From NCBI RefSeq assembly GCF_017656475.1, contig NZ_JACDNT010000001.1:56537-120536 (forward strand): 64,000 nt of DNA, read 5' to 3'. This document shows positions 1 through 8,945 of the stretch, in pieces (the first letter of the stretch is position 1; every line of letters starts with the position of its first letter). The DNA is from Archaeoglobus sp. GTDB taxonomy: Archaea; Halobacteriota; Archaeoglobi; Archaeoglobales; Archaeoglobaceae. The notes under the pieces are model-generated. The model searched no databases. It was not told the origin of the DNA and saw only the letters and a program-made list of their open reading frames with translations. A program made the translations under genes and the position numbers.

Positions 1-1
1 G

Positions 2-235
2 CTTAACTTGGGAACGAGGACTGTGAAGCTGAAGATGGGTGTCGAGCAGTACGACTTTTCAGCACATGCAGACGACAGGCAGTTGAAGGAATACGTCAAG
101 AAAGTTGTTGACAGAGGAGCAGAGGTTGTATTCACAATCCATGGAGAGGAAACTGAAGCATTTGCAGAGTGGATTAAAGAAAACATAGGGGTTGAGGCAT
201 ACGGCCCGAAGAATGGAGAGATATATGTTATATGA
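2..235 (+). CDS. beta-CASP metallo-beta-lactamase RNase, C-terminal end (partial)
   Basis: The reading frame is open from the first bases of the window, so this is the 3' end of a gene that starts outside it; about 77 codons are visible. The fragment carries FSAHAD, the histidine motif near the C-terminal end of beta-CASP nucleases (archaeal CPSF-like / RNase J-like proteins), followed by a stretch ending in GEIYVI that fits the last strand of that fold. Known family role: zinc-dependent RNA processing or decay in the cytoplasm. An in-frame TTG at position 8 is an internal codon rather than a credible start. Its stop codon overlaps the ATG of the next gene by four bases, so the two are probably co-transcribed. 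The exact subfamily cannot be set from the tail alone. Confidence 0.75.
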   Translation, partial: LNLGTRTVKLKMGVEQYDFSAHADDRQLKEYVKKVVDRGAEVVFTIHGEETEAFAEWIKENIGVEAYGPKNGEIYVI

Positions 236-852
236 AATTCCTGATCCTCTCAGACATTCACTCCTCGATAGATGAGCTTGAAAAAATTTTGATTTCGGCA
301 GAGTACGATGTTGTTTTAATCGCTGGTGACCTGACACAATTCCGGCCAAAAGACGCCAGGGTGGTTGACAAGATAGTATCTGACCACACTGACCTCTGCT
401 TTGCCGTCCATGGAAACTGCGATCACGAAGTCATCCTCTACGAGAATTATGAAGTTCTAAAGTTTATTCACGGAAGAAGTGTTGAATTTGAGGGATACTC
501 AATCCATGGCGTGGGTGGTTCGAGCTTTACGCCATTCAACACTCCCTCTGAGTACACTGAAGAGGAGATACTTAGAATAATGGACAGTTTCACAATGGGA
601 GATTTCAACATCCTTCTCTCCCACTGTCCACCAAAGGGCATTCTTGACAGAACGTACTCAGGAGTTCATGCAGGCTGCGATGCGATAAGGAAAAGGATGA
701 GTGACTTCGACGTAATCCTTTGTGGTCATATCCACGAAAGTCATGGTGTGGTAAGCTCCCCCTGCCTTGTTGTAAACCCCGGTCCGGTTATGTGGGGCAG
801 GTTTGCAATCGTGGATATTGAGAGAGGAAAAGCTGAGCTCAGGAAACTCTGA
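232..852 (+). CDS. calcineurin-like metallophosphoesterase
   Basis: The 206-residue product has the full set of dimetal phosphoesterase motifs: SDIH (D8, H10), AGD (G32, D33), HGNCDHE (N62, D64/H65), LSHCPPKG (H131) and CGHIHESHG (H166, H168). It ends with VNPGP and a short C-terminal strand region, the compact arrangement of the archaeal YfcE/MJ0936-like group. The family hydrolyses phosphodiester or phosphomonoester bonds with two divalent metals; the substrate here cannot be read from sequence. The ATG overlaps the stop of the preceding beta-CASP gene (ATGA), suggesting a shared transcript and perhaps a link to RNA turnover, which is inference. The 3' end overlaps the convergent MBL gene by 14 bases. 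Confidence 0.88.
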   Translation: MKFLILSDIHSSIDELEKILISAEYDVVLIAGDLTQFRPKDARVVDKIVSDHTDLCFAVHGNCDHEVILYENYEVLKFIHGRSVEFEGYSIHGVGGSSFTPFNTPSEYTEEEILRIMDSFTMGDFNILLSHCPPKGILDRTYSGVHAGCDAIRKRMSDFDVILCGHIHESHGVVSSPCLVVNPGPVMWGRFAIVDIERGKAELRKL

Positions 853-1798
853 AGTACTTTATCACTCCTTTTTCCTCTTTCTTGTCAACAAGTCCTTTGT
901 TGTAGAGGTGCTCAAGGTGGGCAATTGTCTCTCCAACGGCAAACCACTTCTGAATGAGGTGTATCTCTTCCCAGTTGCTGTAAACTAAGTCCCATGTTAT
1001 ACTTGGAGCTACCTCCCAGGCATTTTTTGGCCTGTCCAGTGCCAACAACGCTTCCTGCAACCTCTTTGAGTGATGTCTTTTTATCTCCTCAACTCTACCC
1101 TTCAAGTCGCTCCATCTTCGCCTGTGCCCAGGAAGAACGAGCCTAACCTTCAAATTTTCAACCTTTTCAAGACTTTGAAGGTAGCTCGAAAGCGAATCCT
1201 CAAGGAAGGGCCACCATGTAATGTTTGGAGTTATGTCTATCAGAACGTGATCACCGGAGAAAAACAACTGCCTTACTTCGTCGTAGAGGCAGGTGTGTCC
1301 GGGAGAATGGCCAGGAGTCTCAATGGCTTTGAGCCTTATACTCCCCACCTTCACGTATTTTCCAACTGCAGCAAACTCAACACCCTCTTTAACATAGAAG
1401 TTTCTACCCGGATGAAGAGAGAGCATTTTCTTTGCCTCTTCTGAAGGAAACCCATTTCTGATGTAGAAGTTCAGCAAATCACCCCAGTAATCATCAGTGG
1501 TCATCACCTCCTGGACTATTTTTGATTCAATTTTCCCCATCAGGACCTCATCTGCCAGTTTGGCAGCGAGTCCCATGTGGTCAGCATGCAAGTGCGTGCA
1601 GAAAACTCTCAACTCTTTTACTTTCAGCTCATCTAACGCATCCCTTATGGTTTTATAGCACAAATCCCGGTTAAATCCTGTGTCAATAAGCAGAGCTTCA
1701 CCGTCGTCAACAATAACGTATGAATTTGTATACTTGAGAGGACTTCCCACGAGAGGTACTTCTATTCTGTAAACTCCTTCTGCGATCTTTTCCACCAT
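839..1798 (-). CDS. MBL-fold metallohydrolase (glyoxalase II/LACTB2-like)
   Basis: The 319-residue protein shows metallo-beta-lactamase motifs in order: THLHADH (H69, H71, D73, H74), TPGHSPGH (H164), SGD (D183) and LPGH (H225). The last 80 or so residues look helical and winged-helix-like, as in LACTB2-type hydrolases that carry an extra C-terminal domain. Members hydrolyse thioesters, lactones or phosphodiesters with two zinc or iron ions; the substrate here is not determinable. It is transcribed alone toward the phosphoesterase gene. An AT-rich CTTATAATTTT element about 30 nt upstream of the ATG is a plausible TATA box, fitting a short-leader transcript. Confidence 0.85.
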   Translation of the reverse strand: MVEKIAEGVYRIEVPLVGSPLKYTNSYVIVDDGEALLIDTGFNRDLCYKTIRDALDELKVKELRVFCTHLHADHMGLAAKLADEVLMGKIESKIVQEVMTTDDYWGDLLNFYIRNGFPSEEAKKMLSLHPGRNFYVKEGVEFAAVGKYVKVGSIRLKAIETPGHSPGHTCLYDEVRQLFFSGDHVLIDITPNITWWPFLEDSLSSYLQSLEKVENLKVRLVLPGHRRRWSDLKGRVEEIKRHHSKRLQEALLALDRPKNAWEVAPSITWDLVYSNWEEIHLIQKWFAVGETIAHLEHLYNKGLVDKKEEKGVIKYFRVS

Positions 1799-1877
1799 CT
1801 TTTAAACAGCATCGGAAAAAATTATAAGAATTTCTCTTCCATCCGAAGCACAGGAAAGGGCCAAAGCGAACAAAGGA

Positions 1878-1887
1878 TTTATATACT
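1878..1887 (+). promoter_or_regulatory. TATA box of the ftsZ operon
   Basis: TTTATATACT lies about 40-49 nt upstream of the ftsZ start and fits the archaeal box A consensus. Initiation about 25 nt downstream would leave a leader of roughly 15-20 nt containing the GGGGG ribosome site. Inferred from sequence only. Confidence 0.6.
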
Positions 1888-1926
1888 ATCTTGCATGGAT
1901 AATTGAAAAAGTAATGGGGGATGTTC

Positions 1927-3027
1927 ATGAAATCTATTGTTGAGGAGGCTCTTGCAAGGGCTGAGAGGGAGAAGAGAGAGAGAATAGAAGGTAAGGGTTT
2001 TGAAGACGTGGAGGATGAAATACTGCAGGTACTGCATGAGCTAAAGACTGTAATCAAGGTCATAGGCGTTGGTGGAGGCGGTTGTAACACGATTACGAGG
2101 ATGTACGAGGAGGGAATCGAGGGTGCTGAGCTTATAGCCCTCAATACTGATGTTCAGCACCTTTATTACACCAAGGCTAACAGGAGAATTTTGATAGGAA
2201 AGAGAAGGACGAGAGGATTGGGTGCAGGAAGCCTACCCCAAGTCGGCGAGGAGGCAGCGAGAGAGAGTGAGGATGAAATCAAAAAGCTCGTAGAAGGTTC
2301 AGACATGGTTTTTGTGACCTGCGGCCTTGGTGGTGGAACGGGAACCGGAGCGGCTCCAGTTGTTGCTGAAGCTGCCCAGGAGGCTGGAGCGCTAACAATA
2401 GCGGTTGTAACCTTCCCGTTCTCCGCTGAAGGAGCTGTAAGAAGGGCAAACGCTGAAGCCGGGCTGGAGAGGTTGAGAGAGGTTGCGGACACGGTTATCG
2501 TCATTCCAAACGACAGGCTGCTAGAAGTTGTGCCTAACTACCCGATGCAGCTCGCATTTAAGGTTGCAGACGAGATACTGATGAGAGCCGTGAAGGGAAT
2601 AACGGAGCTAATCACAAAGCCGGCATTGATCAACCTCGACTTTGCTGACGTCAGAACGGTGATGGAGAAGGGCGGAGTTGCGATGATCGGTCTTGGAGAG
2701 GCAAGTGGAGAAGACAAGGCAGCAGAGTCTGTCAGAAAGGCTTTGAAGAGTCCGCTCCTGGATGTTGACGTGTCAGGGGCAAAGGCAGCACTCGTCAACG
2801 TCACTGGCGGTCCAGACATGACGATCGAAGAGGCTGAGAGCGTAATTGAGGAAATCTACAGCAAGGTCGATCCCGATGCAAGGATTATTTGGGGAGCCAT
2901 GATTGACCCAGAACTTGAGAACACCATGAGAACTCTGATTATCGTAACAGGAGTTAAGAGCCCCCAGATTCTGGGGAGGAAGGGGTATCCTGTCACGAGA
3001 AAGTACGGGATTGACTTTGTAAGATAA
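1927..3027 (+). CDS. ftsZ: cell division GTPase FtsZ
   Basis: Tubulin-like GTPase that polymerises into the cytokinetic ring at midcell. The 366-residue product has the tubulin signature GGGTGTG (residues 136-142) after an N-terminal nucleotide-binding strand [11 protein letters not shown], and the T7-loop NLDFADV (residues 236-242) whose aspartates complete the GTPase site of the neighbouring subunit. An acidic N-terminal extension of about 40 residues precedes the fold, as in many archaeal FtsZ1 proteins. Two in-frame ATGs exist (1921 and 1927); I chose 1927 because GGGGG at 1916-1920 is correctly spaced for it. It is followed within 35 nt by secE, nusG and rpl11, a common euryarchaeal arrangement. 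Confidence 0.97.
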   Translation: MKSIVEEALARAEREKRERIEGKGFEDVEDEILQVLHELKTVIKVIGVGGGGCNTITRMYEEGIEGAELIALNTDVQHLYYTKANRRILIGKRRTRGLGAGSLPQVGEEAARESEDEIKKLVEGSDMVFVTCGLGGGTGTGAAPVVAEAAQEAGALTIAVVTFPFSAEGAVRRANAEAGLERLREVADTVIVIPNDRLLEVVPNYPMQLAFKVADEILMRAVKGITELITKPALINLDFADVRTVMEKGGVAMIGLGEASGEDKAAESVRKALKSPLLDVDVSGAKAALVNVTGGPDMTIEEAESVIEEIYSKVDPDARIIWGAMIDPELENTMRTLIIVTGVKSPQILGRKGYPVTRKYGIDFVR

Positions 3028-3059
3028 AGCTTTAAAAACAGGTTGCGGACATTAATTGC

Positions 3060-3245
3060 ATGCAGTTCAGCGAAGTACAGTCGAAGCTCAAGGAATACTA
3101 CAACGTCTTGAAGATGGCGAGGAAGCCCGACTGGGAAGAATTCTCGATGACAGCAAAGGTAGCCCTCGCCGTAATGTTTATAGTCGGCTTTATCGGGTTC
3201 GCCATCTACATCTTAATGGAAATACTGCCGGGTGCCCTGAAATGA
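3060..3245 (+). CDS. secE: preprotein translocase subunit SecE (Sec61 gamma)
   Basis: A 61-residue single-spanning membrane protein: an amphipathic N-terminal helix with MARKPDWEEF, the typical Sec61-gamma hinge, then one hydrophobic segment (about residues 34-54). SecE clamps the SecY halves in the protein-conducting channel of the cytoplasmic membrane. The family match rests on length, topology and the RKP.W.EF motif together with location between ftsZ and nusG, where archaeal secE is usually found. Its stop overlaps the nusG ATG by four bases. A CTTTAAAAAC element about 25-30 nt upstream could give it its own promoter. Confidence 0.92.
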   Translation: MQFSEVQSKLKEYYNVLKMARKPDWEEFSMTAKVALAVMFIVGFIGFAIYILMEILPGALK

Positions 3246-3694
3246 GCAGGTTTTTTGCTGTTAAGACTACAGCCAACCAGGAAAGGGTTGTGGCAAATCT
3301 GATGGACATGGCTGCCAGAAAACACAATCTCAACGTGTACTCCATTCTCGCCCCCAAGGAGCTCAAAGGATACATTATCGTGGAGGCTGAAACACCTGAC
3401 GACCTTTTGAAGGCAATAAGAGGCTTGCCACACGTGAAAGGTGTCGTTAAAGGAGAAATTAGTTTCAGCGAGATTGAGCACTTCCTGACTCCTAAGAAGG
3501 CTGCGGAGCAGATCAGAGAGGGTGACAAGGTTGAGATAGTGTCAGGACCGTTTAAGGGTGAGATGGCCATCGTCAAAAGAGTTGATGAGGCAAAGAATGA
3601 AATAACGGTAGAGCTTCTTGAGGCTGTAGTGCCCATCCCCGTGACGGTGAAAGCCGATCACGTTAGAGTTATAGACAAAAAAGAGGAGGTGTAA
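3242..3694 (+). CDS. nusG: transcription elongation factor Spt5/NusG
   Basis: This 150-residue protein has an NGN domain (about residues 1-85, starting [16 protein letters not shown]) and a KOW domain (about 90-145, with [14 protein letters not shown]). Archaeal Spt5 binds the RNA polymerase clamp, usually with Spt4, and raises processivity. The frame is open upstream for another 62 codons, but that part is the shadow of secE; the ATG at 3242, overlapping the secE stop as ATGA, gives the normal family length and is the credible start. The rpl11 gene follows after two bases, so the operon couples secretion, elongation and ribosome genes. Confidence 0.95.
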   Translation: MSRFFAVKTTANQERVVANLMDMAARKHNLNVYSILAPKELKGYIIVEAETPDDLLKAIRGLPHVKGVVKGEISFSEIEHFLTPKKAAEQIREGDKVEIVSGPFKGEMAIVKRVDEAKNEITVELLEAVVPIPVTVKADHVRVIDKKEEV

Positions 3695-3696
3695 AT

Positions 3697-4170
3697 ATGG
3701 TACAGGTGGTTGAAGTACTGGTTCCGGGAGGTCAGGCTTCTCCGGGTCCACCCTTAGGCCCGGCTATTGGTCCCCTTGGACTTAACGTAAAGCAGGTGGT
3801 TGACAAAATAAACGAGGCTACGAAGGATTTCGAAGGGCTGAGTGTACCGGTCAAGATAATTGTCAAGGATGACAGAAGTTTTGAAATCGAAGTAGGAGTT
3901 CCACCGGTCTCAGCTTTGGTGAAGAGGGCACTAGGAATTGAGAAGGGCTCTTCACAACCGACGAGAGAAATCGTGGGAAATCTGACAATGGAGCAGGTCA
4001 TAGAGATTGCAAGAACGAAAAAGCAGCAATCACTCTCATACACTCTAAGGGAAGTAGTCAAAGAGGTTCTTGGAACATGCAACTCCATGGGCGTTACGGT
4101 TGAGGGCAAGAGTCCGAAAGAAGTCACCAGAGAGATCGAAGAGGGAAAGATAGAAATTCCTGAAGAGTAA
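3697..4170 (+). CDS. rpl11: 50S ribosomal protein L11
   Basis: The 157-residue protein begins with [20 protein letters not shown], the glycine/proline-rich N-terminal domain that contacts the GTPase-associated rRNA, and continues with the RNA-binding C-terminal domain (about residues 75-145). L11 binds 23S rRNA in the GTPase centre of the large subunit. A strong GGAGGTG ribosome site lies just upstream of the ATG. It is the last gene of the ftsZ-secE-nusG-rpl11 run; L1, L10 and L12, which often follow in archaea, are absent here, and a convergent GTPase gene begins immediately after. Confidence 0.96.
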   Translation: MVQVVEVLVPGGQASPGPPLGPAIGPLGLNVKQVVDKINEATKDFEGLSVPVKIIVKDDRSFEIEVGVPPVSALVKRALGIEKGSSQPTREIVGNLTMEQVIEIARTKKQQSLSYTLREVVKEVLGTCNSMGVTVEGKSPKEVTREIEEGKIEIPEE

Positions 4171-4173
4171 CCA

Positions 4174-4875
4174 TCAGCTTATATCTCCACAAGAGCAGAA
4201 AAGCTCATTGACTGCTGAAAAAAGATTATCATACCCTGTTTTTTTAAGATTTGAAATCTTAATTAACCTGTATGGAATAGATGTTACTTCGATGAAGTCC
4301 ACAACCTTCTCCATCAGTTCTGCAAGCACACCTTCCTTCATCCTTAGCTCATTGAGCAATGAGGTAACGTCAATCTCAGAAACATCAGTTTTTGTAAATA
4401 CGGTTAAAGAGGGCAGATTCAGCCTCAGAGATACCACTGCATTCTGCATAACTGCTGAAAGAAGGCTCTCAGGATCTGTGATGAGTGTGGAGTCTACCAG
4501 AAAAATTGACATTGAGAAGGTTGAAGAGAGCTCTTCGACAAACTTTCTGCCTGCCAGACTGTAAATGAAAAGCTCTAACTGGCCTGGAGTGTCGTATAAA
4601 ACAAATTCGCCACTGCACTTCAGCTTATTTGCATAATTTGCTGCAATCTCTACAGACTTGATGAGTGCGCCATTAATCCCTAATCTGTATTCATCCATAA
4701 CGTGTTCTGTTTTGACAAACTCCCTTATGTCCTTGGATGTCCTGTAAATGGGCTCACTGGCAGGATCGAGGTTCACACAGTCAACTCTGTATCCTTTTTC
4801 CTCCAGATATTCCGAGAAATTCTTCACGAAGGTACTTTTACCGCTTCCCGCACAGCCAAGGACGAAGATCTCCAT
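4174..4875 (-). CDS. GPN-loop-type GTPase with a GIN variant
   Basis: The 233-residue protein has Walker A GCAGSGKS (residues 7-14), a switch-2 motif DTPGQLELF (95-103) and G4 TKTD (161-164), all in the XAB1/GPN GTPase pattern. The eponymous GPN insertion appears as LGINGAL (65-71), so the conserved proline is replaced by isoleucine. Archaeal GPN GTPases are homodimers in which this tripeptide contacts the partner's active site; their cellular role is unclear. The start is set at 4875 because GGAGGTGA lies properly upstream; a GTG at 4881 would overlap that site. It is the last gene of an operon with a coiled-coil membrane protein and another membrane-anchored protein. Confidence 0.88.
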   Translation of the reverse strand: MEIFVLGCAGSGKSTFVKNFSEYLEEKGYRVDCVNLDPASEPIYRTSKDIREFVKTEHVMDEYRLGINGALIKSVEIAANYANKLKCSGEFVLYDTPGQLELFIYSLAGRKFVEELSSTFSMSIFLVDSTLITDPESLLSAVMQNAVVSLRLNLPSLTVFTKTDVSEIDVTSLLNELRMKEGVLAELMEKVVDFIEVTSIPYRLIKISNLKKTGYDNLFSAVNELFCSCGDIS

Positions 4876-4877
4876 TT

Positions 4878-5564
4878 TCACCTCCTCATCAGTGCAAAGG
4901 CTGATCCGACTAAAAAGGACAGCGTTACGAAAAAGAGAGTTTGAAAGGTTTCTGAGCTTGTCCTTGCTGTTGAGAGCTTGGACATTAGATCCTCGATTTG
5001 CAACTTCAGGTCACTGTTTTCTGCTTCAAGTCGAGTAAGGGTGGCGTTAAGGTCTTCTACTTTTCCTTCAAGCTCTTTAACGACTTTGGTGCAGTTGGAG
5101 GCCATCGTTTTGTACTTTTCCAGCTCTTTCTTTAATCTCTCATTTTCCTGAGCGTAGTTCTGAATCCTGTCGTAGAGCTCAACATTCATGTTGTTCAAAA
5201 CCTCAAAAAGTTTCTTGTAGTAATCAACCTCACCTCTCAGCCCTTCGATCTGCTTGCTGAGCTGCAGCAACCTGCTTTCCAACTCCACAACGTTCTCTTC
5301 TGGATTGGGATCCTTTTCGACTGTCAATGGAATTGAATACTCTGTTCTGTTCGTTTTCACTTCAATTTGGTAGCTCCCCAAGCAGGAGTGAGTAATTTTT
5401 ATTGAATGCGTTCCTGCAGAAAGATACGAGGAGTTTTCAAGGGTCTCAAGAAAGTACATGCAGTCATCCAGCGTTACGTGGGCTGGCTCATCCAGCGTGA
5501 TGTTGACAATATCACCCTGAAAGGCCGTTGTGGCAGAAATAATGGCTAAAACAAGTAAAATCAA
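4878..5564 (-). CDS. membrane-anchored extracytoplasmic coiled-coil protein
   Basis: I do not recognise a family. The 228 residues show a short hydrophobic N-terminus (about 1-15) that looks like a signal peptide, a beta-rich, NxS/T-containing region with two or three cysteines (about 16-85), a long heptad-rich coiled coil (about 90-200) and a C-terminal membrane helix (about 207-225) ending in RR. This predicts a protein outside the membrane held by its C-terminus. The start is TTG inside TTGA, overlapping the preceding gene's stop, with GGGGGTGG a few bases upstream. Its own stop lies two bases before the GTPase start codon, so expression is likely coupled. Confidence 0.72.
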   Translation of the reverse strand: MILLVLAIISATTAFQGDIVNITLDEPAHVTLDDCMYFLETLENSSYLSAGTHSIKITHSCLGSYQIEVKTNRTEYSIPLTVEKDPNPEENVVELESRLLQLSKQIEGLRGEVDYYKKLFEVLNNMNVELYDRIQNYAQENERLKKELEKYKTMASNCTKVVKELEGKVEDLNATLTRLEAENSDLKLQIEDLMSKLSTARTSSETFQTLFFVTLSFLVGSAFALMRR

Positions 5565-5974
5565 CCTTCCACCCCCAAAATGCTTGTCTTAACCAGCTTC
5601 CACACTTTGGAAAAATCTTCTAAGGAAACAAACTTCCCCTTAATAAAAATGAATACACCTTTCCTCGCCATGGCATATTTATAGTCACTTCCAGAAACAA
5701 GCAGGATTTCGTCATTACCCATACTCCTCATCAAAGTTCTGATTTCATCAAGCTCGTAGTCATCCACACCATTAACAATTTTTTTGTCTCCGGTAATTGC
5801 AGCAACATTAACGAGGTACTTCGACTTGAGATGGCTGCAAAGCTCTTCGAGCTCCATACGCCTCAAAATCTCCCTACTGCGGTATCCTTTTCTGTCCAGA
5901 ATTTTGTCGGTTAAAACGAATCCTGCTATGACTCCCACAATAGCGAAAAGTATCTGCCAGCTAATACCTACCAC
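5561..5974 (-). CDS. small membrane-anchored protein, possible roadblock-like domain
   Basis: A 137-residue protein with one N-terminal membrane helix (about residues 4-24, LFAIVGVIAGFVL) followed by a basic stretch and a soluble domain. The soluble part runs AAITGDKKIV...DELDEI-like and later EILLVSGSDYKYAMARKGVFIFIKG in spirit, a pattern that resembles roadblock/LC7 or Vps4-regulatory small alpha/beta domains; this is a weak resemblance. Start codon is GTG. It is the first gene of a three-gene operon with four-base overlaps ending in a GPN-type GTPase. Roadblock proteins often partner small GTPases, so a membrane GTPase module is a reasonable but unproven reading. Confidence 0.6.
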   Translation of the reverse strand: MVGISWQILFAIVGVIAGFVLTDKILDRKGYRSREILRRMELEELCSHLKSKYLVNVAAITGDKKIVNGVDDYELDEIRTLMRSMGNDEILLVSGSDYKYAMARKGVFIFIKGKFVSLEDFSKVWKLVKTSILGVEG

Positions 5975-6098
5975 CTTAAGATTTGTTAGCAGAAGAATAT
6001 TTTTAGGTTTTGGTTTGTATCTGTTTTATGTGGAAATACTGTTGCTATTAAAATTGCTGTTTACGGTGTTCTGTATCATCCCTAATCTAGTGGTTCGT

Positions 6099-7774
6099 TT
6101 ATTTTTTAGATCTCTCCAGCTCCTTCCCCCTCAACAACCTTCTGAGAAGCTTTCCTGCAGGTGTTCTCGGCAATTTTTCGACGAACTTCACTTCTCTTAC
6201 TCTCTTGTAGCCCGATATCCTCTCTCTCATCCACTCTATTATCTCCTCTTCCGTAATCTTGCCCTTGTATTCCGGTTTGAGAACTATGTAAGCTTTCGGA
6301 ATCTCACCAGCTTCCTCATCCGGTTTGCCAATTACTGCAACATCCATCACAGCCTCGTGCTTCATCAGCAGAGATTCGAGTTCGAATGGGGCTATTGTGT
6401 ATCCCTTGTACTTGATAACCTCCTTGACCCTGTCTTGGAAATGCAGAAAGCCCTCCTCGTTAATGTAGCCTATGTCTCCGGTTCTGAAAAACTTTCTTCC
6501 CTTGCCATCGTACCACCAGCATTCCTGATTCTCCTTCTCTCTCTTCCAGTATCCCTTGAACACGTTCGGTCCTCTTATCACTATCTCTCCACTCTCGCCA
6601 ATCCCCAGCTCTCTGCCGTCTTCGAGTGAAATTATTTTGAGTTCCACATCGGACATTGGAATGCCCTGTGTCGTGCTTTTATCCAACCTAAGCGCGGGGT
6701 TTGTCGTCGTCATCGGACTTGCTTCCGTCATACCCCAAATTTGATTATGCTTCAGCCTCGGATTATTGCACTTCTCCGCAGCGACCTTCAATAGCCTTTC
6801 CACCAATGCGGGAGCTACTGGCCAGGCTCCTGTAGCAAATGCCTTAAGATAGCGCCAGTCGTAGGTTTTGCTGCTGTTTTCACTCGTGTTAAAAGCACGT
6901 TGAGAGCTGGCGGAACTGCCCAGGAAAAGGTTCCTTTGTACCTCTCAATGTTCTCAGCCATGAGTTCGGGATTGAACATGCCCATCACAACGTACTCATT
7001 TCCAACTGTGGCCATCAGATTCACAAGCCCGAATTCTCCAGAGTGGAACATCGGCATGGAGCCGACAATGGTGTCCATATGTGATAAACCGGTGGCAACA
7101 GCAAGCTGCAGAGCGTTTGCCGTCAGATTATAGTGCGTGAGCATCACACCTTTCGGCATCCCCGTAGTCCCGCCTGTATATGGCAAAAGTGCTACATCAT
7201 CTTCCGGATTTACCTTCACGTTCTCAAACTCCTCACTGCCAGAATCCCATGACCTCCGAGAGATTGTTTTCCTCCCCAGCAACAACAAAAACTCTCTCAA
7301 CCCTCATCCTGTTCAGAACCTGCTTGAAGTTGTCGTATAGCATTTTGTGAACAATTATGTCGTTGTTTCACTGTCGTTCAGCAAATGTTCAAGTTCAAAG
7401 GGCTTGTACATGGGATTTACGGGCACGGGAGTCGCTGCCACCCTCCAGAGGGCATATACAGACATCACATAGTCAATAGAGTTGGGAACGCAGACCGCCA
7501 CATGCTCCCCCTTCTTCACACCCTTCCTGGCAAAGCCCGATGCGAGTCTTTTTGTGGTATCGGCAATCTCAACAAAATTCATTTTTTCAGGAAACTCCGA
7601 GGGAAACCGTGGCTCTGCAGAAATTATGGCAGTCTTCTCACCCCACTTTTCTGCCGCGTGGTCAATTCTATCCGCCAGAGAGATTCTGGGGTAGTATAGG
7701 CTCGGAAACCCGATTTTGTATTTGAACTCCATACTTCTAATGAAATTTAACCTTAAAAAGTTTTTCATCATCAT
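6099..7774 (-). pseudogene. acyl-CoA synthetase (AMP-binding), disrupted by three frameshifts
   Basis: The pieces together make a full-length acyl-CoA synthetase of the ANL superfamily, which would activate fatty acids with ATP and CoA. The N-terminal third (7774 to about 7355), the ATP-binding motif YTGGTTGMPKGV (in the 7300-6815 piece), and the C-terminal part with GMTEAS, FRTGDIGYI and RTPAGKLLRR (6806-6099) lie in different frames. Frame changes fall near 7350, 7250 and 6890; between them the intended peptide can be followed, for example DIIVHKMLYD after the first and SKTYDWRYLK after the third. Its first ATG overlaps the stop of the upstream small gene; an ATG at 7732 with a TTTTTAAGG box 25 nt upstream is an alternative start. 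Either a decayed paralogue or sequencing error. Confidence 0.85.
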
Positions 7775-7989
7775 TCCTGAATTTTTAAGAGGCTTGTTTC
7801 TTCAAAGTACATGAGTGAAATAACGACACAATAGAAGTCCCCAAGCTCTTTTACGAGTGCTACCTCTCCCCACGGTGAAGGCCTGTTGTAGGTTCCAAGT
7901 GAAATTGGGTCTGTAAGTTCGGCTCCTTTTGGAATCTCCTCGCACTTGTATTCTCCACCTGTCAGTAAGGGCAAGTCTGATAACCTCAT
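7771..7989 (-). CDS. conserved-looking small protein of unknown function
   Basis: A 72-residue frame beginning MRLSDLPLLTGGEYK with no motif I recognise. It is slightly acidic, has no membrane segment, and contains two cysteines (about residues 16 and 54). Its stop overlaps the first ATG of the broken acyl-CoA synthetase by four bases (ATGA), the arrangement of translationally coupled genes, which supports it being real. The region upstream is only about 70 nt to a divergent radical SAM gene, so both must share a compact promoter region. No function is proposed. Confidence 0.5.
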   Translation of the reverse strand: MRLSDLPLLTGGEYKCEEIPKGAELTDPISLGTYNRPSPWGEVALVKELGDFYCVVISLMYFEETSLLKIQE

Positions 7990-8057
7990 AATGTGCTATT
8001 CAGCTATTTATTCAAATTCAATAGACTTTTTTAACCTTAGCAGCTAAAATAAATGCA

Positions 8058-8945
8058 GTGCATGTCTTTGGTCCCGTTCCGTCAAGAAGACTTGGAAGAA
8101 GCCTTGGAGTGAACAACATACCATTCAAGTACTGCAGCTACTCATGCGTCTACTGTCAGCTTGGCAGAACTGACAAACTTACAGTAGAGAGAAGAAAGTT
8201 CTCCGATTGCCAGCTCATCTTTGAGGAAGTCAGGAGAAAGCTGGAAGAAGCCGGTGAGGTGGACTACATTACCTTTGTGCCTGATGGAGAACCAACTCTC
8301 GACATAAACCTTGGCAGTGAGATTGAGCTGCTAAAAGGGCTTGGAAGGGTTGCGGTGATTACAAACTCATCTCTGCTTTTCCGCGAAGATGTTAGAGCAG
8401 ATCTGGCCAATGCAGATCTCGTCTCGCTGAAGGTGGATGCTGTTGATGCCAAGCTGTGGAAACGCGTCAACAGACCCCACCCCTCGCTGAAGCTGGATGA
8501 GATTCTGAAGGGAATGGAGAAGCTTGCTGAGGAATATGAAGGTGTAATCATCACGGAAACGATGTTGATAGATAGCCTTACAACTCTGGAAAGCGTTGAG
8601 AGAGTTGCAGAATTCCTCGAAAGGATTGATCCACACGTTGCCTATCTTTCCGTACCAACTCGACCACCAGCAGAGAGAGTTAAGGCGCCAAACTGGGAGT
8701 TTATCGCTGAAGCTGCAAAGATCCTTGGTAGATTTGTAAAGGTTGATCTCCTGGTTGAAGCTGAGAGTGGGGATTTTGGTATAAACAGCAAAGAAGATGT
8801 GCTCGCAATAGCTTCAGTTCATCCATTGCGGGAAGATGTTCTTAAAGAATATCTCAAAAAGCTTGATCTGGATATCCAAGACCTTCTCGACGGGCTTGAA
8901 GAAATTGAATACGGAGGAATAAAATACTACAGAAAAAAGAATTAG
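8058..8945 (+). CDS. radical SAM protein, COG0731-like
   Basis: A 295-residue radical SAM enzyme with the cluster motif CSYSCVYC (C26, C30, C33), preceded by FGPVPSRRLG and a GVNN strand, and followed by FVPDGEPTLD, the position of the GGEPTL motif. This N-terminal signature is typical of the archaeal/bacterial COG0731 group related to wyosine enzymes but lacking the flavodoxin part. The reaction is unknown. The start is GTG at 8058: an ATG at 8053 is out of frame, and 8058 gives the MHVFGPVPSRR start seen in the family (from memory). It converges with and overlaps the HdrD-like gene by four bases. Confidence 0.85.
   Translation: MHVFGPVPSRRLGRSLGVNNIPFKYCSYSCVYCQLGRTDKLTVERRKFSDCQLIFEEVRRKLEEAGEVDYITFVPDGEPTLDINLGSEIELLKGLGRVAVITNSSLLFREDVRADLANADLVSLKVDAVDAKLWKRVNRPHPSLKLDEILKGMEKLAEEYEGVIITETMLIDSLTTLESVERVAEFLERIDPHVAYLSVPTRPPAERVKAPNWEFIAEAAKILGRFVKVDLLVEAESGDFGINSKEDVLAIASVHPLREDVLKEYLKKLDLDIQDLLDGLEEIEYGGIKYYRKKN

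Noticed and set aside
3056..3241. 62-codon N-terminal extension of NusG
   Set aside because: It coincides with secE in another frame; the normal NusG length starts at ATG 3242.
5784..6629. 281-codon plus-strand frame
   Set aside because: It runs antisense across the 137-residue membrane gene and the acyl-CoA synthetase; its product is serine/leucine-rich without a domain, a shadow frame.
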